Assembly (NCBI GenBank): GCA_947481355.1
Contig: CANKGM010000055.1
Location: 1 to 9,929 of the forward strand
Reading direction: 5' to 3'
Length of the DNA stretch: 9,929 nucleotides
From: Chitinophagaceae bacterium
GTDB lineage: Bacteria; Bacteroidota; Bacteroidia; Chitinophagales; Chitinophagaceae
Shown: positions 1-6,143 of the stretch, one piece after another
Numbering within the stretch: position 1 is the first letter of the stretch
How the letters are laid out: the number at the start of each line of letters is the position of its first letter
Notes under the pieces: model-generated
Seen by the model: the letters and a program-made list of their open reading frames with translations, nothing else
What the model was told of the DNA's origin: nothing
Databases searched by the model: none
Program-made: the position numbers and the translations under genes

Positions 1-1781
1 GAGTTGATTTTATGGTCTGTAATACAGATGCACAAGCACTTGCATTGAGTAAGGTTCCAAATAAAATTCAGCTTGGGCCTTCACTTACTCAAGGACTTGG
101 AGCAGGTGCTAATCCACAAATTGGTCGCCAGGCTACAGAAGAAAGTCTGGACGAAATCCGCAGAATACTTGAGGTTAATACCAAAATGGCTTTTGTTACA
201 GCAGGAATGGGGGGTGGTACAGGAACAGGAGGTGCCCCAATTATTGCAAACATTTGCAGAGAGATGGGAATCTTGACTGTGGGAATTGTAACAACCCCAT
301 TTGCTTATGAAGGAAAGAAAAGATTGCAATATGCATATTCTGGAATTGAAGAAATGAAGTCATGTGTTGATACGCTTTTGGTTATAAGTAATGACAAATT
401 GCGTCATCAATTTGGAAACTTGACCATGAGTGCTGCATTGTCAACAGCTGATAATGTATTAGCAACAGCAGCCAAATGCATTACCGATGTAATTAATACA
501 ACCGGACAAATTAACGTTGACTTCGCTGACGTGTGTACTGTGATGAGAAATGGTGGAGTAGCTATTCTAGGCAGTGCTCGTGCACGTGGTGAGGACAGAG
601 CTCAGCTTGCCGTTGAACAAGCATTGAATTCTCCATTACTTGATGATAATGATATTCGTGGTGCAAAATGGGTACTTATCAATATCAATTCTAAATCAGG
701 TGATACTGAATTTACAATGGATGAAGTAGATACCATTCAACAATATCTGCTTTCACAAGCTGGATCTGATGCTGATGTAATCCTTGGACTAGGCTATGAT
801 GATTCATTGGGTGAAGATATTTGCGTTACGATTATTGCAACTGGGTTTGATCAAAAATCGGCGATTGGAAATCATACCATAATCGAAAAGCAAAATCCAG
901 TGGATGAAAAAATCATGTTTACGCTAGAAATGAATCAAACTCCAAAGCAAGATGGAGTAACTATTGCACCAATACCTACGCCTGAAATTAAATTAAGCCC
1001 AATAGCGATGGCAGAAGAAAAGGTGGAAGATATTCTTAGCCCAACCCTTGTAATCCAAACGGAAACTGTTACCCCAGAAAATACGGATGCTGAATCTTTT
1101 TTAGATGAAGCCCCTGTTGTTTTTGAACTCGATCTTGGTCCAGTTCAGCCTCCCGTTTTAAATGAAAATAGATCCTCAATTCCTGAAGAAGTGGCTCCCC
1201 TAAAGGAAGAAAAACCAACAGTTCATTCCACAGCCCCTCAAGAAATTTCGACAATTCCATCGGGATTTCTAGTTAAGCCATCCATTATCTATGAGGTTCA
1301 ATCCCACTCCCCAAACCCGTCCAATCTTAATCCGTCCGTTTCAACAGAAATTGTAAAGGTTGTAGAAGAACCCCTTTCTGAATCTACTCAATCAAATCAA
1401 CTTGAGATTGAAAAGGAAGAAACAATGCAACTTGTATTCAAAGAAGAAGTTCAATTTGAAGAACCTGTTGCTGAACAACCTGATTTTAATCCTCCAATTA
1501 TGGAAGTGCCAGCTCCATTTGATGAAGCAGAGGCACAGAAGGCAAAAGCTGCGGAAAGGTTATATAAACTTAGAAATTTGTCGTATAACTTTAATGCAGC
1601 AGATCCTAATAATGAGTATGAAAACATACCTGCTTATGTTAGGCATAATTTAGAAGTGCATAGCACTACATTGGCTAATGTAGAGAAATTTTATAGCAGT
1701 TATTCGGTGGATACTGATGAGAACAATGTTTCTCATATCAGTACCATTAACACATTTTTAGAAGGAAAAAAACCTGACTAA
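1..1781 (+). CDS. ftsZ: Cell division protein FtsZ, 5'-truncated by the window edge
   Basis: FtsZ is the tubulin-like GTPase that polymerises into the Z-ring at the division site. The frame is open from the first base (first whole codon at 3), so the ATG at 12 is internal. The visible part begins at the NTDAQAL motif, so roughly 40-60 N-terminal residues are missing. Counting from the Met at 12, the tubulin signature GGGTGTGG is at residues 67-74 and the T7-loop catalytic motif NVDFAD at 168-173. The GTPase and C-terminal globular domains run to about residue 285. A Pro/Glu-rich, low-complexity linker of about 210 residues follows, then a basic helical stretch (about 503-530, including RLYKLRNLSYN) and a terminal peptide with STINTFLEGKKPD. 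The ending resembles the NNSFL-type tail of Bacteroidota FtsZ, which in the family binds FtsA and other partners. All visible GTPase motifs are intact. Identity is near certain. Confidence 0.98.
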   Translation, partial: VDFMVCNTDAQALALSKVPNKIQLGPSLTQGLGAGANPQIGRQATEESLDEIRRILEVNTKMAFVTAGMGGGTGTGGAPIIANICREMGILTVGIVTTPFAYEGKKRLQYAYSGIEEMKSCVDTLLVISNDKLRHQFGNLTMSAALSTADNVLATAAKCITDVINTTGQINVDFADVCTVMRNGGVAILGSARARGEDRAQLAVEQALNSPLLDDNDIRGAKWVLININSKSGDTEFTMDEVDTIQQYLLSQAGSDADVILGLGYDDSLGEDICVTIIATGFDQKSAIGNHTIIEKQNPVDEKIMFTLEMNQTPKQDGVTIAPIPTPEIKLSPIAMAEEKVEDILSPTLVIQTETVTPENTDAESFLDEAPVVFELDLGPVQPPVLNENRSSIPEEVAPLKEEKPTVHSTAPQEISTIPSGFLVKPSIIYEVQSHSPNPSNLNPSVSTEIVKVVEEPLSESTQSNQLEIEKEETMQLVFKEEVQFEEPVAEQPDFNPPIMEVPAPFDEAEAQKAKAAERLYKLRNLSYNFNAADPNNEYENIPAYVRHNLEVHSTTLANVEKFYSSYSVDTDENNVSHISTINTFLEGKKPD

Positions 1782-1793
1782 GGATGTATAGCT

Positions 1794-1852
1794 CAATGCC
1801 AAATAACCCGAGGTGTTTTAATTTAGATTAATCACTGGGTTATTTGACGTTG
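1794..1852. terminator. Intergenic hairpin after ftsZ, possible terminator
   Basis: Bases 1794-1809 and 1837-1852 form an inverted repeat. Ten pairs are perfect (CAAATAACCC with GGGTTATTTG), and five more pair outside one A/C mismatch, one of them a G-T wobble. The loop is 27 nt. The hairpin starts 12 bp after the ftsZ stop, which suits a terminator or mRNA 3' end. No clear T-run follows on the plus strand, so a classical intrinsic terminator is not shown. It could also be a processing or stability element. Confidence 0.45.
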
Positions 1853-1881
1853 GGTTTAAAGTTGTTATTTGCACGGAATAA

Positions 1882-1911
1882 TTTGAAAACGATAGTTAGT
1901 AATTAATTTTC
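1882..1911 (+). promoter_or_regulatory. Weak candidate promoter for the small secreted protein gene
   Basis: TTTG at 1882-1885 is followed after 18 bp by TAATTTTC at 1904-1911. This is one base off the Bacteroidota -7 consensus TAnnTTTG and close to the usual spacing from the -33 TTTG box. It lies 26 bp before the start codon at 1938. A second near-match, TATTTTTC, sits at 1918-1925. In AT-rich DNA such near-matches are common, so support is weak. Confidence 0.3.
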
Positions 1912-1937
1912 AATAAGTATTTTTCAACATTAGCAAG

Positions 1938-2366
1938 ATGAAAATAGGTAGAACTATATTCTTGATTTTCATCATTTATATGTGGAATATATCTTCTACG
2001 CAGGCTCAACGCCTATTCGATAAAGTTCCTAAGGAAATCGAGTTTGATCACAGCGCCATCTCATCGGTCTTTAGCTACAATCCTGGAACTGCTATCAGTG
2101 TTAAGTTTTCAGACGAATTTCATATTACAGGTATTCTAAAGTCCAATAATAAAATATATAATAATCTGCAATCGGTTTTAATTGAGTGCACAAATTATAA
2201 GAACCTTAAATTTTTCATTTCCAAGCGGGTTAATCAAGATTTATCGATTTCCTATATAGGTAGAATGATTTCTAAAGATATAGAAGATGGATTTGAAGTA
2301 GTAGACAGTAAACCCGGAAAATCGGTGTTAAGAAAAATCATGCTCAAGGAAATGATTGTTGAATAG
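1938..2366 (+). CDS. Small secreted protein of unknown function (142 aa)
   Basis: I do not recognise a named family. Residues 1-24 look like a Sec signal peptide: a basic start (MKIGR), a hydrophobic core of Ile, Phe and Leu, and a cleavage-like TQA-Q near residue 23. No lipobox cysteine is present, so the mature protein of about 118 residues is probably periplasmic or secreted. The mature part has one cysteine (Cys84), no transmembrane segment, and alternating polar and hydrophobic stretches suggesting mostly beta structure. Its last 20 residues are basic to mixed (SVLRKIMLKEMIVE). It ends 63 bp before the metalloprotease gene on the same strand, with no terminator visible between them, so cotranscription is likely. 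A role as partner, chaperone or inhibitor of that protease is inference from position only. The signal peptide and codon use like the neighbours support a real gene. Confidence 0.85.
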   Translation: MKIGRTIFLIFIIYMWNISSTQAQRLFDKVPKEIEFDHSAISSVFSYNPGTAISVKFSDEFHITGILKSNNKIYNNLQSVLIECTNYKNLKFFISKRVNQDLSISYIGRMISKDIEDGFEVVDSKPGKSVLRKIMLKEMIVE

Positions 2367-2376
2367 ACCTAGTTAA

Positions 2377-2420
2377 TCCAATCCCTTATCCAATGGTATA
2401 TCCAATTAAAAACCTCCAAT
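2377..2420 (+). repeat. Four phased TCCAAT direct repeats upstream of the protease gene
   Basis: TCCAAT occurs at 2377, 2389, 2401 and 2415. The first three are exactly 12 bp apart and the fourth is 14 bp further on; the intervening bases differ. The repeats fill most of the 63-bp gap before the start codon at 2430. Phased direct hexamers in such a place can be operator half-sites, but no regulator is identified here, and a non-regulatory origin is possible. Confidence 0.5.
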
Positions 2421-2429
2421 TCCTATTTC

Positions 2430-4028
2430 ATGAAATTCCTATTTGCATTCATGACCGTACTGGTTATTATAGTGCCTACTATGACCCGTGCAATACCGTC
2501 ATTGAACAGTTATGCTAGCTCAAATGCAACAATTTTGTTGGATTTTGACGGACAGGACATAAGTAATTCCATGTGGAACTATGGAACTCCGTTCAATTGT
2601 TTACCAGCTGGTTTAAGTGACGATCAAATCACAGAAATATTTAATCGAGTATCTGAAGATTTCAGGCCATTCGAAGTTAATGTAACAACAGACCTAGCTA
2701 AATTTTTAGCAGCCCCACTCACGAAAAGAATCCGTGTAATAGTAACCCCCACAAGTGATTGGTATCAGTATGTTTCAGGCATTGCCTATGTAGGTTCATT
2801 CACATGGGGAGATGACACACCTTGTTTCGTATTTAGTGATCGACTAGCAAATAGTCCAAAGAGAATTGCAGAAGCTATATCACATGAAAGTGGTCATACC
2901 GTAGGACTTGCACATCAATCACAATATACTGACGTTTGTAAGCTTAAAAATTCATACAATACAGGTATTGGAGATGGCGAAATCTCATGGGCACCGATAA
3001 TGGGCAATGGGGCTACAAAAAATTTAACACAATGGAACTACGGCCCAACTCCAACTGCATGCACAGCTTTACAGGATAACCTCAGTATAATAACAACTCA
3101 AAATGGATTTTCATATCGTCCTGATGATATTGGTGATATCTACACTACATCTACTTCAATAGACATCTCACAACAGTTGTTTTATAGAGAAGGACTTATC
3201 GCTACCAATACCGATAAAGATATTTTTCGAATTGATCTTCTAGTGAGTGGTAAGCTGCATCTAAATGCTGAACCATATAGTGTAGGTATTAGCTACAATG
3301 GTGCAAATCTAGATATTCAGCTTTTGCTGCAAGATTCAAAAGGCACAACATTAAATACCTATAATATTGCCGATTCATTGAATGCAAGAATCGACACTAC
3401 ACTTGGCGCAGGCACATACTACATTATTGTGGATGGTGCGGGAAATGTGAATAGCGTGAATGACTATGGGAGTTTGGGCTCGTATTCACTAACAGGGGAA
3501 TTTTTAAACAATGACATTCAGCCACTTCCGAATGTGTTTGGATACATTTCTGGAATCAGGATAAAAACGGGTAATATGATTATGTGGAAGCCTGATTTGG
3601 TTAAATCTGGGGAATCGATTGCACTAATGTGTGCAATTGGAGGAAGTGAAAATTTTAACGAAATTAGTCGACCTTCACCAAGTATAGGTAGTTACGTTCA
3701 TCGTTTAAATGATCATACTATTTATACATATAAGATGAAAATTATTGAAGAATCGGGTTCAATTCGTTTTACTAATTCAGTGATGATTGATCCAAGACTT
3801 ATGTCGAGTGTTTTCACCATCATTAGACAGCCACAGCAGCATGTCATCATCAATTCAATTCAGGGATATGAATTTCAGGTTATTAATATCGATGGGAAAA
3901 TAATCCAATTCGGTAGGGTCGAATCGGGTTTGAAGGCTATTAATATGAATGCATTTCCTGCTGGTATTTATAGCCTCAGAGTCATTAACCAGAATGAGCA
4001 ACGGGTCGAAAAGTTTTTAAATGGCTAG
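2430..4028 (+). CDS. Secreted zinc metalloprotease with PPC domain and T9SS sorting domain
   Basis: This is probably an extracellular protease exported by Sec and then the type IX system. A signal peptide spans about residues 1-21. The catalytic domain starts almost at once, with ILLDFDG at 35-41 and a later FEVNVTTD motif at 81-88 that recurs in this type of peptidase. The zinc site HESGHTVGLAH at 152-162 fits the metzincin pattern HExxHxxGxxH (His152, Glu153, His156, His162). Met191 in WAPIMGNG is a likely Met-turn. Residues about 245-357 resemble a bacterial pre-peptidase C-terminal (PPC) beta domain, with DKDIFRIDL and AGTYYIIVDG. A further beta-rich region covers about 370-455. The last 75 residues match a type A T9SS C-terminal domain, with INIDGK, FPAGIYSLRV and a basic end. 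No propeptide-sized region separates signal peptide and catalytic domain. The substrate is unknown. Confidence 0.92.
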   Translation: MKFLFAFMTVLVIIVPTMTRAIPSLNSYASSNATILLDFDGQDISNSMWNYGTPFNCLPAGLSDDQITEIFNRVSEDFRPFEVNVTTDLAKFLAAPLTKRIRVIVTPTSDWYQYVSGIAYVGSFTWGDDTPCFVFSDRLANSPKRIAEAISHESGHTVGLAHQSQYTDVCKLKNSYNTGIGDGEISWAPIMGNGATKNLTQWNYGPTPTACTALQDNLSIITTQNGFSYRPDDIGDIYTTSTSIDISQQLFYREGLIATNTDKDIFRIDLLVSGKLHLNAEPYSVGISYNGANLDIQLLLQDSKGTTLNTYNIADSLNARIDTTLGAGTYYIIVDGAGNVNSVNDYGSLGSYSLTGEFLNNDIQPLPNVFGYISGIRIKTGNMIMWKPDLVKSGESIALMCAIGGSENFNEISRPSPSIGSYVHRLNDHTIYTYKMKIIEESGSIRFTNSVMIDPRLMSSVFTIIRQPQQHVIINSIQGYEFQVINIDGKIIQFGRVESGLKAINMNAFPAGIYSLRVINQNEQRVEKFLNG

Positions 4029-4106
4029 CTCAACTCATTAACTAGATACTCTTTCCCGTGAAGTGCTACAGCTAGATTCATGTTTTTAATATTATTTACA
4101 AAAAGC

Positions 4107-4141
4107 TTGACATAATATGTTGCAAAATCGGCTTAATTTTG
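4107..4141 (+). promoter_or_regulatory. Candidate Bacteroidota promoter for the epimerase-like gene
   Basis: TAATTTTG at 4134-4141 is an exact match to the -7 consensus TAnnTTTG, and TTGACA at 4107-4112 lies 21 bp upstream as a possible -33 box. The start codon at 4154 is only 12 bp after the -7 element. A transcript starting a few bases downstream would therefore have a leader of under 10 nt. The exact match, gap position and orientation all agree, but no start site has been mapped. Confidence 0.55.
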
Positions 4142-4153
4142 TAAAAATATTCT

Positions 4154-5107
4154 ATGCCAACAGTATTGATCACAGGTGGAACGGGTATGATTGGGACAGC
4201 CCTCAGTCGTCATCTTATGCAACAAGGATATGATGTGATCATTCTTTCTCGTAATCCGGTCGAAACAGCTTCAGTATATCGTGCTAGCTCAACACAAAAT
4301 AGCTTTAGGCCAAGTGGTAATATTTATTATGCAAAGTGGGATACAGACAAGCAGATGATTGATGCGCAAGCAATGAGTCAAGCCGATTACATCGTTCACC
4401 TAGCAGGAGAAGGTGTTGCAAAAAAACGTTGGACAAAAAAACGCAAGGAAGAAATTAAACAAAGTAGAACAAAGACAAGCGAAGTTCTTTACCATTGTCT
4501 TTCAACTCAACCGAATAAAGTTAAGGCAGTTATAAGTGCATCAGCTATTGGATGGTATGGGCCAGATGCAGGAAAAGTATTTACTGAGTCAGATCTTTCT
4601 GCTGATGATTTTCTTGGTCAAACATGTAAGGCATGGGAAGAAAGTATAGAGAGGGTAAAAGACCTAGATAAACGATTGGTTAAACTTAGATTAGGAATTG
4701 CGCTAAGTAATGAAGGTGGTGCGTTAGCCGAATTTAAAAAGCCGGTAAGGGTAGGAATTGCTGCTGTTTTAGGTTCTGGTGATCAGATAGTCAGTTGGGT
4801 GCATATTGACGATTTATGTAGGGCATTTATTCATGCCATAGAAACTCCTGAAATGGAAGGAGTATTTAACTTAGTTGCCCCCAATGTTGTAACGAATAAA
4901 AAGCTCACTCTTGGTATAGCCTCTTCAATGAATGGTAAATTCTATATACCATTTAAGGTTCCATCATTTTTATTAAAAATAATTATGGGAGAGATGAGTG
5001 TAGAAGTATTGAAAAGCACAACCGTTGATTGTAGTAAGTTGCAATCAACCGGTTTCAACTTCATGTATCCAACAATTGATGGAGCATTAAAGCATCTAAT
5101 TGGATAA
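4154..5107 (+). CDS. TIGR01777-family NAD(P)-dependent epimerase-like protein (317 aa)
   Basis: This is a member of the extended short-chain dehydrogenase/reductase superfamily, of the YfcH/SDR39U1 type. The substrate of this family is not well defined, so no reaction is assigned. The N-terminal Rossmann motif TGGTGMIG is at residues 7-14. HLAGEGVAKKRWT at 82-94 and SASAIGWYG at 128-136 are family hallmarks; Tyr135 sits in the usual catalytic-Tyr region. LGSGDQIVSWVHIDDL at 206-221 is the conserved substrate-side segment. The C-terminal part (about 268-315, PSFLLKIIMGEMSVEVL then GFNFMYPTIDGAL) matches the DUF1731 domain. Length is near the family norm, and the Met sits directly before the first beta strand. 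It has its own promoter candidate and converges with the carboxypeptidase gene, only 8 bp away, so it is probably monocistronic. Confidence 0.93.
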   Translation: MPTVLITGGTGMIGTALSRHLMQQGYDVIILSRNPVETASVYRASSTQNSFRPSGNIYYAKWDTDKQMIDAQAMSQADYIVHLAGEGVAKKRWTKKRKEEIKQSRTKTSEVLYHCLSTQPNKVKAVISASAIGWYGPDAGKVFTESDLSADDFLGQTCKAWEESIERVKDLDKRLVKLRLGIALSNEGGALAEFKKPVRVGIAAVLGSGDQIVSWVHIDDLCRAFIHAIETPEMEGVFNLVAPNVVTNKKLTLGIASSMNGKFYIPFKVPSFLLKIIMGEMSVEVLKSTTVDCSKLQSTGFNFMYPTIDGALKHLIG

Positions 5108-5115
5108 TTAATGTA

Positions 5116-6024
5116 TTATATGGAGCTTAAGGTCACTTGATCTGCACCAACTTCAAGCGTGTATTCCTTGCCAATAATTACAGCCACGTTTTCAATTTCA
5201 TGACTTATTGGAAAGTCGAAACATACAGGAAATCGATATGCTTGAACTGCATCAAGAATAATTTGATTAAGATTTTTTCCAAAGGGCCTCAAAGTGTCTT
5301 TGCATTCAGAGAATCCTCCAATTATAAGACCTTTTATTTTTTTTAGTTTTCCGGCTCGCGCTAATTGCAGTAACATTCTATCGATATGGTACAACTGTTC
5401 TCCAATTTCTTCTATAAATAAAATTTTCCCATCGGTATTCAATTCAGCATTAGTCCCTATAGAATGAACAAGCAATGATAAGTTACCTCCAACCAATGCT
5501 GCTTTTGCTTTACCCAGCCGATTTGAATCCTGCGCTTTACTTAAGTAAATGGTTGGCTTACCTTCTAGGCTGTCTTTCAGTGAATTGATATATCTATTAT
5601 TCCCTTCATCATGATTGAATGCCCCAGCCATGGGGCCATGAATACTTGCTATTTGAAGCTGTTGATGCATATATCCATGTAATACAGTGATATCACTAAA
5701 GCCAATGATCCATTTGGGATGCTTTTTAAATTTTTTCCAATCAAGCTGATCAAGAATTCTTGACGTGCCATATCCACCTCTTCCAAATAGCACTGCATGT
5801 ATTTTGTCATCATCTAACATCCGTTGCAGATCTTCTAATCGTTCTTGATCAGTTCCTGAGAAATAGTTTTTGGATTTACCTCCCAGGGTTTTTCCCTTAA
5901 CTACCTTATATCCCCATTTTTTTAATGTTTTTACGCAAAATTCTGCCCTTTCTGTCGGCATATAGCCTGCAGGGCACGCGATTCCAATGGTATTGCCCGG
6001 AAGGAGGAATGGGGGTAGTTTCAT
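5116..6024 (-). CDS. ldcA: LD-carboxypeptidase, peptidase family S66 (302 aa)
   Basis: Family S66 LD-carboxypeptidases remove the terminal D-Ala from murein tetrapeptides during peptidoglycan recycling, usually in the cytoplasm; no signal peptide is seen here. The start at 6024 gives MKLPPFLLPGNTIGIACPAG, the typical family N-terminus. An in-frame ATG at 6096 would add 24 residues with no family counterpart and is less likely. Numbered from 6024, GRGGYGTSRIL is at 81-91, the nucleophile Ser110 is in GFSD, Glu205 is in FIEEIGE, and His275 is in FPISHEIEN. Together these form the expected Ser-Glu-His triad. YHIDRML at 212-218 is another conserved block. The gene is divergent from metG and convergent with the epimerase-like gene. 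The related microcin-immunity branch (MccF) shares the fold, but the length and the housekeeping neighbours favour LdcA. Confidence 0.92.
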   Translation of the reverse strand: MKLPPFLLPGNTIGIACPAGYMPTERAEFCVKTLKKWGYKVVKGKTLGGKSKNYFSGTDQERLEDLQRMLDDDKIHAVLFGRGGYGTSRILDQLDWKKFKKHPKWIIGFSDITVLHGYMHQQLQIASIHGPMAGAFNHDEGNNRYINSLKDSLEGKPTIYLSKAQDSNRLGKAKAALVGGNLSLLVHSIGTNAELNTDGKILFIEEIGEQLYHIDRMLLQLARAGKLKKIKGLIIGGFSECKDTLRPFGKNLNQIILDAVQAYRFPVCFDFPISHEIENVAVIIGKEYTLEVGADQVTLSSI

Positions 6025-6115
6025 ACTGTAAAAGTAATCTACCCTGCTGTATTTTATGACTTCTTGTATGAATTTGAGGGGTAAAATGTAAGTCATCGCA
6101 TTCGCTACATTTGGT

Positions 6116-6123
6116 TATTTTTG
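6116..6123 (+). promoter_or_regulatory. metG: Candidate -7 promoter element for metG
   Basis: TATTTTTG matches TAnnTTTG exactly and ends 20 bp before the metG start codon at 6144. No convincing -33 TTG box lies 17-24 bp upstream, so this rests on the -7 match and its position alone. The 119-bp space between the two divergent start codons must also hold the ldcA promoter. A one-base-off element, TACTTTTA, lies on the minus strand at 6029-6036. Confidence 0.4.
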
Positions 6124-6143
6124 CAGAACACGAAATAATCTAA

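Noticed and set aside
1870..1885. TAATTTG at 1879-1885 as a -7 element
   Set aside because: It has one spacer base too few for TAnnTTTG and no suitably placed -33 box.
4025..4075. CTAGCT...AGCTAG inverted repeat after the protease stop as a terminator
   Set aside because: The stem is only 6 bp with a loop of about 40 nt and no T-run at its base, so it is not a credible terminator.
5137..5346. 69-codon plus-strand open frame inside ldcA
   Set aside because: It lies antisense to the well-supported S66 carboxypeptidase and has no recognisable motif; it is a shadow of the real gene.
6025..6096. 24-residue N-terminal extension of ldcA from an upstream ATG
   Set aside because: The internal start at 6024 gives the standard family N-terminus, and the extension has no signal peptide or domain.
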